Source of the DNA: Ferrigenium kumadai | GTDB taxonomy: Bacteria; Pseudomonadota; Gammaproteobacteria; Burkholderiales; Gallionellaceae | Length of the DNA: 64,000 nucleotides | Assembly: GCF_018324385.1 (NCBI RefSeq) | Contig: NZ_AP019536.1 | Coordinates: forward strand, 1,240,001 to 1,304,000 | Direction of reading: 5' to 3' | In this document: positions 36,544 to 45,417 of the stretch, in pieces | How the letters are laid out: each line of letters begins with the position of its first letter | How positions within the stretch are numbered: the first letter of the stretch is position 1 | Notes under the pieces: generated by a model | What the model was told of the DNA's origin: nothing | The model's input: the letters and a program-made list of their open reading frames with translations, nothing else | Database searches by the model: none | Program-made: the position numbers and the translations under genes

Positions 36544-37329
36544 CTAGCGAACATTTGTGGCAACCCAGTCACGAAGCTTGTTAGCCAGCTTGGCAAGCTC
36601 GGGGAAAATAAGCAATGACGCATGAACTGCTTCCGGCTCAATCGGTTGAACACTCGTCGGATGACCCGCCTCGTTACGTGTAGCTCGAATCTGCTGGGTA
36701 AACGCAGACCAGTAGGACTCGTATTCTTCTCGCAGCTTTTCGGGAAATTGCCGTTGCACGCTATCAAAGTAGGAACGCAAGGAGTTTAGGATGGTCTTTA
36801 CCCGCCAATCATCGAGATTCCGCGGAAGTGTTTGGTCCGCCGAACGTAGGCGTTCAAGAAGTAAATCGCGCAATTCAATCACAAGGCTTTCAGCCGCTGC
36901 TCCAACCATCACAGCAGCTGCTTTGTGGGACGAAGATACGTAACAATCAAGCGCTTCAGAGATGTAGGAGGTTGCTACTGGATTTAGGTGTGCCGCTGAA
37001 TTCAGGTGCCTAAGGTATCCGCTTGGATTGGCTGGGTCGTGACTGAGCCGTTCAAGTGCGGCGCGGCCACGATCTGTTACATGGCAGAAAGGCGGATTGG
37101 GGTTCGCTATATTGAAGCCCCAAGCAAGATACCCTGTACGGAACAACTCGTGCCACTGGGTAAGAAGGGCTTGCTCCAACTCTGTATTGAATGCGGCACC
37201 AAGTGCGCGAGCCGCCGCCTGCAAAATTGAGCCAGACTGCAAGCTGCTATCAATGGGACTACGTGGACTCTGTTCCTCAATGGCTCTAAGGAGCGTTTCG
37301 CGGATATTTAGGGCGGTTGGAGGCGTCAT
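36544..37329 (-). CDS. Orphan helical protein with a HEPN-type Rx4H motif
   Basis: 261 residues, not assigned to a named gene. The C-terminal half is helical and ends with IRATRNEAGHPTSV; R218 and H223 (RNEAGH) fit the R-x4-6-H motif of HEPN ribonucleases and the related DUF4145-like proteins. Residues about 135-160 (YVSSSHKAAAVMVGAAAESL) resemble the first HEPN helix. The N-terminal 100 residues look like a winged-helix-type region (CHVTDRGRAALERL). No antitoxin-like partner gene adjoins it. Slightly more AT-rich than its neighbours. Function is inferred, possibly RNA cleavage in stress or defence. Confidence 0.8.
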   Translation of the reverse strand: MTPPTALNIRETLLRAIEEQSPRSPIDSSLQSGSILQAAARALGAAFNTELEQALLTQWHELFRTGYLAWGFNIANPNPPFCHVTDRGRAALERLSHDPANPSGYLRHLNSAAHLNPVATSYISEALDCYVSSSHKAAAVMVGAAAESLVIELRDLLLERLRSADQTLPRNLDDWRVKTILNSLRSYFDSVQRQFPEKLREEYESYWSAFTQQIRATRNEAGHPTSVQPIEPEAVHASLLIFPELAKLANKLRDWVATNVR

Positions 37330-37548
37330 GTCAGATGGCTAACGTAAATTAGGGAAACCACTGTACGTATAAACTGCTTCATGATTTGCGTCCCGTTAAT
37401 TGCTTTGACCGGGCAAAACATAACATGGCACAGGCTGCCCACGAAAGCGGCTTTGCGGCGCGCATAGAAGCTTGTGGCTCCGGCCGCTCGCGTTGCGAGC
37501 TTAACCTGTGCAGGCACAGGTTAGCCTGCGCCGTAAAAGGGCCACCGC
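37330..37548. other. Intergenic region with two tight hairpins
   Basis: No gene. It holds GCTCGC-GTT-GCGAGC (37486-37500) immediately followed by TAACCTGTGC-AG-GCACAGGTTA (37502-37523), each a perfect palindrome. Neither has a T-run on either strand. They lie just beyond the 3' end of smpB and may stabilise or end its transcript. Confidence 0.5.
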
Positions 37549-37998
37549 TTAGCGGCGTTCCTTTTTCATGGCCTGAGCAGCTTCACGTTTCGCATCCCGA
37601 TCACGTTCAGTGGCCCTTTTATCATGCTGCTTCTTGCCCTTGGCCAGGCCGATCTCGAGTTTGACGCGGCCGCCCTTGTAGTGCATGTCCAGCGGCATCA
37701 GGGTGTAGCCGGCGCGCTGCACCTTGCCGATGATCTTGTCGATCTCGTGGGCGTGCAGCAGCAGCTTGCGGCTGCGGGTGGGGTCGGGGTGGATGTGGGT
37801 GGAGGCGTTCTGCAAGGGGCTGATGTGCGAGCCGATCAGCCAGAGTTCGCCGTCCTTGACGACGACGTAGGCTTCCTTCACTTGCACGCGCCCGGCGCGG
37901 ATGGCTTTGACCTCCCAGCCTTCGAGCATGAGGCCGGCTTCGTATTTGTCCTCGATGAAGAAATCGTGGAAGGCCTTCTTGTTCTGGATGATGCTCAT
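37549..37998 (-). CDS. smpB: SsrA-binding protein SmpB
   Basis: Partner of tmRNA in rescuing stalled ribosomes. 149 residues: [32 protein letters not shown] and the Lys/Arg-rich C-terminal tail ([16 protein letters not shown]). ATG at 37998 gives the normal MSIIQNKKA start; a longer frame back to 38067 is unlikely. Divergent from ratA, 68 bp away. No ssrA gene is visible in the window. Confidence 0.96.
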   Translation of the reverse strand: MSIIQNKKAFHDFFIEDKYEAGLMLEGWEVKAIRAGRVQVKEAYVVVKDGELWLIGSHISPLQNASTHIHPDPTRSRKLLLHAHEIDKIIGKVQRAGYTLMPLDMHYKGGRVKLEIGLAKGKKQHDKRATERDRDAKREAAQAMKKERR

Positions 37999-38066
37999 GA
38001 AACAGATGAGTTTTATAGTGTGTTCGGCTATTCTACCAGCCTTTGGATTTGCGGCTTTAACAAGCA

Positions 38067-38504
38067 ATGGCTTTAGTTGAGAAAACGGTACTGGTCGCGC
38101 ACAGCGCGGAGCAGATGTTCAACCTGGTGGATCGTGTGGAGGAATACCCGCAGTTCCTGCCCTGGTGTGGAGGGGCGAGCGTCGTCGAGCAGGATGGGAC
38201 GACGGTGCATGCCACGGTGCACATCGATTACCACCATCTCAAGCAGCATTTCACCACCGAAAACGTGCGCACGCCGCCGTACCGGATCGAGATGACCCTG
38301 CTGGATGGGCCGTTCCAGCATCTGGACGGCAGCTGGCAGTTCATCCCATTGAGCGACGAAGCCTGTAAAATAGAGTTCCGGTTGCACTACGAATTCTCCA
38401 GCAAGCTGCTGGAAAAGCTGGTGGGGCCGGTGTTCCATTTCATAGCCAACAGTTTCGTGGATGCTTTCATCCACCGTGCAGAGAAGATTTATACGGACTT
38501 ATGA
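38067..38504 (+). CDS. ratA: RatA / Coq10-like START-domain protein
   Basis: 145 residues of the polyketide cyclase/START fold ([28 protein letters not shown]). E. coli RatA was described as blocking 70S formation, while homologues are ubiquinone-binding COQ10-like proteins; either role is possible. Divergent to smpB, overlapping the next gene by ATGA, the usual ratA-ratB arrangement. Confidence 0.9.
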   Translation: MALVEKTVLVAHSAEQMFNLVDRVEEYPQFLPWCGGASVVEQDGTTVHATVHIDYHHLKQHFTTENVRTPPYRIEMTLLDGPFQHLDGSWQFIPLSDEACKIEFRLHYEFSSKLLEKLVGPVFHFIANSFVDAFIHRAEKIYTDL

Positions 38505-38821
38505 GCGAAAAGATCAATATCGAAGTGGTGTATGCCCTGCCGCACGAGCAGGCGCTGCTCCGGCAGCAGGTTCTGCCGGGTACGACAGTAAAAGAGGCGA
38601 TCCTGGCCAGCGGCCTGTTGCAGAAGTATCCCGAGATCGACCTGGCTACCAGCAAGCTGGGCATCTTCGGCAAGCTGACCAAGGCCGACACCGTGTTGCG
38701 CGAGAAGGACCGCATCGAAATCTACCGCCCTCTGATTGCCGATCCCAAGGAAGTGCGCCGCAAGCGCGCGGAAGAGGGGAAGGTCATGAAGAAGGGTGGC
38801 GGCGACGCCGCCGAGGCGTGA
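38501..38821 (+). CDS. ratB: RatB / RnfH-family ubiquitin-like protein
   Basis: 106 residues with a beta-grasp fold (INIEVVYALPHEQALLRQQV; GIFGKLTKADTVLREKDRIE, quoted in part) and a basic C-terminal tail. Family members lie next to ratA or in rnf operons. No C-terminal Gly-Gly. Function is poorly known. TGATG overlap with the PHP gene. Confidence 0.88.
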   Translation: MSEKINIEVVYALPHEQALLRQQVLPGTTVKEAILASGLLQKYPEIDLATSKLGIFGKLTKADTVLREKDRIEIYRPLIADPKEVRRKRAEEGKVMKKGGGDAAEA

Positions 38822-39693
38822 TGCTGGATTACGACCTGCACTGCCATTCCAGCATTTCCGACGGCACGCTGACTCCGGCCCAAGTGGTGGAACGCGCCGC
38901 CGAACGCGGCGTGAAGGTGCTTGCATTGACCGATCACGACGACACGGACGGGCTGGACGAGGCGCGCGCCGCCGCCGCTCAGCGCGGCATGGGCTTCATC
39001 AACGGCGTGGAGATCTCCGTGTCGTGGCGCAGCCATACCTTGCACATCGTCGGCCTGGACATCGATCCCGCGTATCCGCCGCTGGCGGCGGGACTCGCCA
39101 GCGTTCGCAGCGGGCGCGGCGAACGAGCGCAACAGATGGCTGACTCGCTGGCCAAGGCCGGCATCGGCGGCACGCTGCAGGGTGCCTACCGTTATGCGGC
39201 CAATCCCAACATCATCGGCCGCACCCATTTTGCGCGCTACCTGGTCGAGGCCGGGCATTGCAAGGACGTGAAGAGCGTGTTCAATCGCTACCTGGTGAAG
39301 GGCAAGCCCGGCTATGTGCCGCACCAGTGGGCGAACCTGGCGGATGCGGTGAGCTGGATACGCGGCAGCGGCGGCATCGCGGTGTTGGCGCATCCTGGCC
39401 GATACATGGTCGGGCGCAACAGCATGGGCAAGAAGACCATGCGCGAGTTGCTGAACGAGTTCGTCGAGTGCGGCGGGCAGGCGCTCGAGGTGGTGACCGG
39501 CAGCCACACGCCGGAGCAATACGCCGAGTTCGCGCGTTATGCCGAAGAGTTCAAGCTGCTGTGTTCATGCGGATCGGATTTCCACGGGCCGGGCGAGAGC
39601 TGGCGCGACATGGGGCGGCTGCCGGACCTGCCGCTGGGCTGCCGGCCGGTGTGGGAACGCTGGGAGCATGCTTCCGCCCTGAAGGTGGCCTGA
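38821..39693 (+). CDS. PHP-domain phosphoesterase (Rnm/YciV/TrpH-like)
   Basis: 290 residues. PHP metal-site motifs HCHSSISDG, LTDHDDTDGL, and AHPGRYMVGRN are present with a final GSDFHGPG. E. coli YciV (Rnm) acts as a 3',5'-nucleotide phosphatase and 5'-3' exonuclease for short RNAs, and the next gene, yciO, is its neighbour there too. The start at 38821 follows the ratB stop; the longer frame overlaps ratB. Confidence 0.92.
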   Translation: MLDYDLHCHSSISDGTLTPAQVVERAAERGVKVLALTDHDDTDGLDEARAAAAQRGMGFINGVEISVSWRSHTLHIVGLDIDPAYPPLAAGLASVRSGRGERAQQMADSLAKAGIGGTLQGAYRYAANPNIIGRTHFARYLVEAGHCKDVKSVFNRYLVKGKPGYVPHQWANLADAVSWIRGSGGIAVLAHPGRYMVGRNSMGKKTMRELLNEFVECGGQALEVVTGSHTPEQYAEFARYAEEFKLLCSCGSDFHGPGESWRDMGRLPDLPLGCRPVWERWEHASALKVA

Positions 39694-40322
39694 TGTCGCA
39701 GTTCTTCACCATACATCCGGACAATCCCAACGCGCGCCTGATCCGCCAGGCGGCGGCGATGCTGCGCGAAGGTGCGGTGATCGTCTATCCCACCGACTCC
39801 GGCTATGCGCTGGGCTGCCATCTCGACGACAAGGACGCCGTGGCCCGCATCCGCGAGATACGCGGGGTGGACGACAAGCACCACATGACGCTGGTGTGCC
39901 GCGACCTCTCGGAGATATCGCGCTATGCGCGGGTGGACAACAGCAAGTTCAAGATGCTTAAAGGCAACACGCCGGGCAGCTATACTTTCATCCTGGAGGC
40001 GACCAAGGAAGTGCCGCGCCGTTTGCAGCATCCCAAGCGAAGCACCATAGGCATCCGCATCCCGGATCATCCGGTGGCGCTGGCGCTGCTGGAAGAGCTG
40101 GACGAGCCCTTGCTGAGTTCCACGCTGATCCTGCCGGACGAACACCATCCGCTGACCGACGTGGATGAGATACGCGAACTGCTCGAGCGGCGCGTAGACC
40201 TGATCATCGAGGGCGGTGCGGTCGGGCTGGAATCGACCACGGTCATCGACCTGACCGGAGACGCGCCGGTGCTGGTGCGCCGCGGCAAGGGCGACGTCGC
40301 GCCATTCGGAATCGAGGAATAA
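39693..40322 (+). CDS. yciO: YciO-family Sua5/YrdC-type protein
   Basis: 209 residues with a threonylcarbamoyl-AMP synthase fold (AAAMLREGAVIVYPTDSGYALG; KGNTPGSYTFILEAT; STTVIDLTGDAPVLVRRGKG). It resembles YciO more than TsaC; YciO proteins may not support t6A formation. ATG shares a base with the PHP gene stop. The TsaC gene proper is not in the window. Confidence 0.88.
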   Translation: MSQFFTIHPDNPNARLIRQAAAMLREGAVIVYPTDSGYALGCHLDDKDAVARIREIRGVDDKHHMTLVCRDLSEISRYARVDNSKFKMLKGNTPGSYTFILEATKEVPRRLQHPKRSTIGIRIPDHPVALALLEELDEPLLSSTLILPDEHHPLTDVDEIRELLERRVDLIIEGGAVGLESTTVIDLTGDAPVLVRRGKGDVAPFGIEE

Positions 40323-40967
40323 ATGGACCAGATCATCCTGACCATCAGTCTTGCGGCGATCCCGGTGCTGTTCGCCATCACGTTGCACGAGGCGGCGCAC
40401 GGCTATGTGGCGCGACATTTCGGCGACATGACCGCGTACCAGCAGGGACGCATCAGCCTGAACCCGATGCGCCACATCGACCCTATCGGCACGGTGCTGG
40501 TGCCGCTGATCACATTGTTGCTGCCGGGGGGCTTCCTGTTCGGCTGGGCCAAGCCGGTGCCGGTGAATTTCGCCGCGCTGCGCCATCCCAAGAAGGACAT
40601 GCTTTGGGTGGCGATCGCCGGGCCTGCGTCCAATCTGGTGATGGCACTGGGCTGGGCGCTGCTCTACAAGCTGGCGTGGACATTCCCCGACAATTATTTC
40701 GCCGAGCCGTTGATGGGGATGGCCGAGTGGGGGATCAAGATCAACGTCGTGCTGATGGTGCTGAACATGCTGCCGCTGCCGCCGCTGGACGGCGGGCGTG
40801 TCGCGGTCAGCCTGCTGCCGCACCGCCAGGCTTTCCAGCTGGCGAAGATCGAGCCCTACGGCATGTTCATCCTGATCTTCCTGGCGATCACGCCGGTGCT
40901 GAGCATGATATTGATGCCGCTGGTGCAGTTGATGTACAAGTTGATTTCGTTGTTGTTTGGACTTTGA
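40323..40967 (+). CDS. Site-2 protease family M50 membrane peptidase
   Basis: 214 residues, about six membrane helices, HExxH in ITLHEAAHGYVARHFGD and the distal zinc ligand motif NMLPLPPLDGGR. No PDZ domain, unlike RseP elsewhere in the window. This short M50 type is conserved next to trpS and scpAB in betaproteobacteria. Substrates are unknown. Confidence 0.92.
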   Translation: MDQIILTISLAAIPVLFAITLHEAAHGYVARHFGDMTAYQQGRISLNPMRHIDPIGTVLVPLITLLLPGGFLFGWAKPVPVNFAALRHPKKDMLWVAIAGPASNLVMALGWALLYKLAWTFPDNYFAEPLMGMAEWGIKINVVLMVLNMLPLPPLDGGRVAVSLLPHRQAFQLAKIEPYGMFILIFLAITPVLSMILMPLVQLMYKLISLLFGL

Positions 40968-40973
40968 GGAACT

Positions 40974-42176
40974 ATGTTTGCTGATCGTGTGTTATCGGGT
41001 ATGCGTCCCACCGGAAGTTTGCATCTGGGGCATTACCACGGGGTGTTGAAGAATTGGGTGCAGATGCAGCACGAATACGAATGCCTGTTCTTCGTGGCCG
41101 ATTGGCACGCGCTGACCACGCATTACGACAACCCCCAGATCATCGAGCAGAGCGTGTGGGACATGGTGGTCGACTGGCTCGCGGCGGGTGTCGATCCCGC
41201 GCACGCCACGCTGTTCATCCAGAGCAAGGTGCCCGAGCATGCCGAGCTGCACCTGCTTCTGTCTATGATCACGCCGCTGGGCTGGCTGGAGCGCGTGCCG
41301 ACCTACAAGGACCAGCAGGAAAAGCTCACCGAGAAGGACCTTTCCACATACGGCTTCCTCGGCTATCCGCTGCTGATGAGCTCCGATATCCTGATCTACC
41401 GCGCCACCCATGTGCCGGTCGGCGAGGACCAGATCCCCCATCTCGAATTCACCCGGGAACTGGCGCGGCGTTTCAACCACATGTACGGGCGCGAGCCCGG
41501 CTTCGAGGAGAAGGCGGAGGCCGCGGTCAAGAAGCTCGGCAGCAAGAAGGCCAAGCTCTATGCCGAGCTGCGCGTGCGCTTCCAGGAACAGGGCGACGAT
41601 GAGGCGCTGCTGTCCGCCAAGGCGCTGCTGGACGAGCAGCAAAGCCTGAGCCTGGGGGATCGCGAACGGCTGTTCGGTTACCTCGAGGGCGGCGGCAAGA
41701 TGATCCTGTCCGAGCCGCAGGCGATACTCACCGCCGCCTCGCGCATGCCGGGGCTGGACGGGCAGAAGATGTCCAAGTCCTACAACAACACCATCACGTT
41801 GCGCGAGGACGAAGCCAGCGTGACCAAGAAGATCCGCACCATGCCCACCGATCCGGCACGCATCCGCCGCACCGATCCCGGCACGCCGGAAAAGTGCCCG
41901 GTGTGGTCGCTGCATCAGGTGTATTCCAGCGAGGACACCAAGCAATGGGTGCAGAAGGGCTGCACCAGCGCGGGTATCGGTTGCATCGAGTGCAAGCAGC
42001 CGGTGATCGAAGGCGTGCTGGCGGAACAGCGCCCGATGCGCGAACGCGCGCAGCTGTATCTGGACGATCCGGCGCTGGTGAAGAACATCATCGCCGACGG
42101 CTGCGAGAAGGCGCGCAAGCTGGCTGGCGAGACCATGCGCGACGTGCGCGAGGCGATGGGACTGAGCTACAGTTAA
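40974..42176 (+). CDS. trpS: Tryptophanyl-tRNA synthetase, long form
   Basis: Charges tRNA-Trp. 400 residues: HIGH-type PTGSLHLGHYHG and KMSKS in GQKMSKSYNNT. About 60-70 residues longer than E. coli TrpS because of a Lys/Glu-rich insertion at about 180-235 (AEAAVKKLGSKKAKLY). Such long forms are usual in this lineage. RBS GAGGA precedes the ATG. Confidence 0.96.
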   Translation: MFADRVLSGMRPTGSLHLGHYHGVLKNWVQMQHEYECLFFVADWHALTTHYDNPQIIEQSVWDMVVDWLAAGVDPAHATLFIQSKVPEHAELHLLLSMITPLGWLERVPTYKDQQEKLTEKDLSTYGFLGYPLLMSSDILIYRATHVPVGEDQIPHLEFTRELARRFNHMYGREPGFEEKAEAAVKKLGSKKAKLYAELRVRFQEQGDDEALLSAKALLDEQQSLSLGDRERLFGYLEGGGKMILSEPQAILTAASRMPGLDGQKMSKSYNNTITLREDEASVTKKIRTMPTDPARIRRTDPGTPEKCPVWSLHQVYSSEDTKQWVQKGCTSAGIGCIECKQPVIEGVLAEQRPMRERAQLYLDDPALVKNIIADGCEKARKLAGETMRDVREAMGLSYS

Positions 42177-42180
42177 AAAA

Positions 42181-42993
42181 ATGATGGCCGGCGAACAGCT
42201 CCCTTTGCATCCCGTCGCACGCATCCACGGCGAGCCACTGCTGGAGCTGCCGCAGGATCTGTACATCCCGCCGGATGCTCTGGAGCTGGTGCTGGAAAGC
42301 TTTCAGGGGCCGCTCGATCTGCTGCTGTACCTGATCCGCAGGCACAACCTCGACGTGCTGGACATCCCGATGGCGGAACTGACCCGGCAGTACATGGGCT
42401 ACATCGAGATGATGCAACAGCACCGACTGGAGCTGGCCGCCGAATACCTGTTGATGGCTGCGGTGCTGATCGAGATCAAGTCGCGCATGCTGCTGCCTCG
42501 CCCGCCGAAGATCGGCGAGGAAGAGGGCGGCGAAGACCCGCGCGCAGAACTGATGCGCCGCCTGCTCGAATACGAACAGATGAAACTGGCCGCGCAGAAG
42601 CTCAACGAGCTGCCGCAGGTCGGGCGCGACTTCGAGATCGTGCAGGTACTGATCGAGCGCACCGTTCAGGAACGCTTGCCGCAAGTCGGCGTGGAAGATC
42701 TGCGCCAGGCATGGCTGACGATGCTGGCGCGCGCCAAACTCAACAAGCACCACAAGGTGCGCCGCGAACAACTCTCTGTGCGCGAGCAGATGACGCATGT
42801 GCTGCGTTGCCTGCAGGGCGGAGAGTACGTTCCGTTCGATCAGCTTTTCGATTTCGAAGGCGGCATACCGAAACTGGTCGTCACCTTCATTGCCATCCTC
42901 GAACTGGCGAAGGAATACCTGGTCGAGATCCAGCAAAGCGAAACATTTGGGAGCATCTATGTCCGGACAAGCCGAGCCGTTACCGAAGAGTGA
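42181..42993 (+). CDS. scpA: Segregation and condensation protein A
   Basis: Kleisin subunit of the SMC-ScpAB condensin. 270 residues; [21 protein letters not shown]-terminal SMC-binding region and C-terminal winged helix ([16 protein letters not shown]). Overlaps scpB by 35 bp. The SMC gene is not in the window. Confidence 0.94.
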   Translation: MMAGEQLPLHPVARIHGEPLLELPQDLYIPPDALELVLESFQGPLDLLLYLIRRHNLDVLDIPMAELTRQYMGYIEMMQQHRLELAAEYLLMAAVLIEIKSRMLLPRPPKIGEEEGGEDPRAELMRRLLEYEQMKLAAQKLNELPQVGRDFEIVQVLIERTVQERLPQVGVEDLRQAWLTMLARAKLNKHHKVRREQLSVREQMTHVLRCLQGGEYVPFDQLFDFEGGIPKLVVTFIAILELAKEYLVEIQQSETFGSIYVRTSRAVTEE

Positions 42994-43729
42994 AACCGCC
43001 TCCTCCGTGGAGGCCGTCGCCGATGCCGGGGATATCCGTGTTGATCTGTTCGGCGGAAGGATGGACAAGGAACAGTTCAAGCGCATCCTCGAAACGGCGC
43101 TGCTGACCAGCACGGAGCCGCTGCCGGTCTCGGAATTGAAGAAGCTCAGCGAGGTGTCGCTGGATAACAAACAGATGGAAGCGCTGCTCGAGGAACTCGC
43201 GCAGGACTGGCAGGGCCGCGGCGTGGAGCTGACTCGAGTGGCGAGCGGCTGGCGTTTCCGCGCAAGACCGGAGATGCAGCAATACCTCGACCGGCTGAAC
43301 CCGCAGAAGCCGCCGCGCTACTCGCGCGCCGTGCTGGAGACACTTGCCATCGTCGCCTATCACCAGCCCGTTACGCGCGGCGACATCGAGGAGATCCGCG
43401 GCGTGGCCGTGTCATCCCAGATTCTGAAGACGCTGGAGGCGCGCGGCTGGGTGGAGGTAGTCGGCACGCGCGATGCGCCGGGTAAGCCGGAACTGTTCGC
43501 CACCACTAGGCAGATGCTCGACGACCTCAACCTGCGCACGCTGAGTGATCTGCCGTCCCTGCAGGAGATCGGCGCGCTGCTGGAACAGGAAACGGCGGCG
43601 GAAACCATGTCTGCGCCAGCGCCTGCGCCCAAGCTGGCGCCACCGCCAGAATCCAAACCGTCCCGATCTGATGGCGCTCCTGAGGGGTGGCCGTTTGCGC
43701 CCAGTGATGCGGCTGATGCCGGGGCGTAA
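42959..43729 (+). CDS. scpB: Segregation and condensation protein B
   Basis: Binds ScpA in the condensin complex. 256 residues with two winged-helix domains ([40 protein letters not shown]) and a Pro/Ala-rich tail of about 50 residues. The start at 42959 puts its first 35 bases inside scpA; a longer upstream frame is rejected because it is wholly antisense-like scpA sequence. Confidence 0.93.
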   Translation: MSGQAEPLPKSETASSVEAVADAGDIRVDLFGGRMDKEQFKRILETALLTSTEPLPVSELKKLSEVSLDNKQMEALLEELAQDWQGRGVELTRVASGWRFRARPEMQQYLDRLNPQKPPRYSRAVLETLAIVAYHQPVTRGDIEEIRGVAVSSQILKTLEARGWVEVVGTRDAPGKPELFATTRQMLDDLNLRTLSDLPSLQEIGALLEQETAAETMSAPAPAPKLAPPPESKPSRSDGAPEGWPFAPSDAADAGA

Positions 43730-43777
43730 TTCGTAGGGCGCGATTCATCGCAACCCTACACAGAAAAATATCGAGAA

Positions 43778-44548
43778 ATGAAACTGATCCAGTCCCGCGA
43801 CAACCCGTTTTTCAAAGACATCGTCAAGCTCGCCGGTTCGGCGCGGCAGCGTGCCAAGGCGGGGCAGACGCTGCTCGATGGTACGCATCTGCTCTCGGCT
43901 TATCTGGATGCCGGCAAACAGCCGTTGCACATCCTGCTGAACAGCGTGGCGCTGAAAGATGACGAGGTCGAGGCCTTGCTCAAGCGTGCCGTTGGCGTGC
44001 CGATGACCCAACTCGACGACAAGCTGTTCGCCGAACTCACCGAGCTGAAGACGCCGACCGGCCTGCTCGCGCTGGTCGAGATTCCGCAGCCGCTACCCGC
44101 CGACAGTCGTTTTGCGCTGTTGCTGGAAGACATCCAGGACCCGGGCAACCTCGGTTCGATGCTGCGCTCGGCGGCGGCGGCGGGCTGCGATGCGGTGTAC
44201 CTGTCCAAGGGCTGCGCCGACGCATGGTCGCCACGGGTGTTGCGCGCGGCGATGGGCGGGCATTTTGCGCTGTCCATTTACGAGTCGGCAGACTTGATTT
44301 CGGTCGCGGCAACGCTGCCGGGAACCGTCTTTGCGGCTTCGCTGAACGGCGATGCCGGTCTGTACGACTGCGACCTCGAAGGCGATATCGCCTTCGCGAT
44401 AGGCAACGAGGGAGCGGGGCTGTCTCAGGCCTTGCAAGCTGCGGCCTCGCGGCGTTTCACGATCCCCATGCCCGGAAAAGTCGAGTCGCTGAATGCGGCT
44501 GCGGCTGCTGCAGTCTGCTTGTTCGAGGCGGTGCGCCAGCGCCGCTAG
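43778..44548 (+). CDS. SpoU/TrmH-family RNA 2'-O-methyltransferase
   Basis: 256 residues: N-terminal substrate-binding domain, then SPOUT knot motifs LLEDIQDPGNLGSMLRSA, IGNEGAGLS and IPMPGKVESLNAAAAAA. Of the TsnR/RlmB-like group acting on rRNA; the exact target is not evident. In related genomes it usually follows rnhB directly; here an 8.4-kb block separates them. Its TAG stop overlaps the ppsR stop in CTAG. Confidence 0.9.
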   Translation: MKLIQSRDNPFFKDIVKLAGSARQRAKAGQTLLDGTHLLSAYLDAGKQPLHILLNSVALKDDEVEALLKRAVGVPMTQLDDKLFAELTELKTPTGLLALVEIPQPLPADSRFALLLEDIQDPGNLGSMLRSAAAAGCDAVYLSKGCADAWSPRVLRAAMGGHFALSIYESADLISVAATLPGTVFAASLNGDAGLYDCDLEGDIAFAIGNEGAGLSQALQAAASRRFTIPMPGKVESLNAAAAAAVCLFEAVRQRR

Positions 44549-45354
44549 CGATGTAACGATTTCTGTTGCACCAGCGTAGTGGCGATCTCTTCCACCGACA
44601 TGCTGGTGACATCCAGGAACGGGATGTCGAAACGGCGCATCAGGTTCTCCGCCTGCTTCACTTCAAGACGGCAATTCTCCAATGAGGCATAGCTGCTGTT
44701 CGGCGCGCGCTCGGTGCGGATCTGCTGCAACCGTTCGGGGCGTATGGTCAGGCCGTGCAGCTTGTTGTGCAGCGGCTTGAGCGCTGCCGGCAGTTCGTCC
44801 GCCCCGAAGTCCTCCGGCACCAGCGGATAGTTGGCCGCATAGATGCCGAACTGCAGGGCTAGGTAGAGCGAGGTCGGCGTCTTGCCGCATCGCGACACGC
44901 CGATCAGCACGATGTCGGCGCGGTGCAGTTCGCGCGTGATGCCGCCGTCGTCGTGGTCGAGCGCATAGTTCACCGCATCCATGCGTGCTGTGTAGTTGCT
45001 GCCGGGGGCGTGCGAGCGGCCGATGGCATGCGATGGCGCGACGCCCAATTCCGTTTGTATCGGGGCGATGAACATCTCGAACAGATCGAGGAACAGCGCG
45101 CCGCTCCGGGCGATGATGTCGCGCACCTCGGGCAGGATCAGGGTGCTGAACACCAACGGGCGCTGGCCGTCGGTCCCGATCGCTGCGCGGATGCGTTCCA
45201 CCGCTGCCCGAGCTTTTTCAGGCGTGTCGACATAGGGGAGGGTGATGCGCTTGAACTCGACACCCTCGAATTGCGCGAGCAGGCTGCGCCCCAGCATCTC
45301 GGTGGTCAGGCCGGTGTGGTCGGAAACGAAGAAGACGCTGCGTACAGGGGTCAT
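44545..45354 (-). CDS. ppsR: PEP synthase regulatory kinase/phosphorylase PpsR
   Basis: Inactivates and reactivates PEP synthase by ADP-dependent phosphorylation and Pi-dependent dephosphorylation. 269 residues: [20 protein letters not shown]-loop [15 protein letters not shown], and [14 protein letters not shown]. Divergent from its target ppsA, 63 bp apart. Confidence 0.95.
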   Translation of the reverse strand: MTPVRSVFFVSDHTGLTTEMLGRSLLAQFEGVEFKRITLPYVDTPEKARAAVERIRAAIGTDGQRPLVFSTLILPEVRDIIARSGALFLDLFEMFIAPIQTELGVAPSHAIGRSHAPGSNYTARMDAVNYALDHDDGGITRELHRADIVLIGVSRCGKTPTSLYLALQFGIYAANYPLVPEDFGADELPAALKPLHNKLHGLTIRPERLQQIRTERAPNSSYASLENCRLEVKQAENLMRRFDIPFLDVTSMSVEEIATTLVQQKSLHR

Positions 45355-45417
45355 GCTTTCCAGCCCTTGAATAATTCGCCTATCATGCGGGTGTTACCAA
45401 CCAGCGTGGGGACGATC

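Noticed and set aside
36486..36767. 93-codon minus-strand ORF at the end of the HEPN-like gene
   Set aside because: Out-of-frame overlap with a better-supported gene.
37386..37664. 92-codon plus-strand ORF
   Set aside because: Covers palindromes and the antisense end of smpB; no RBS.
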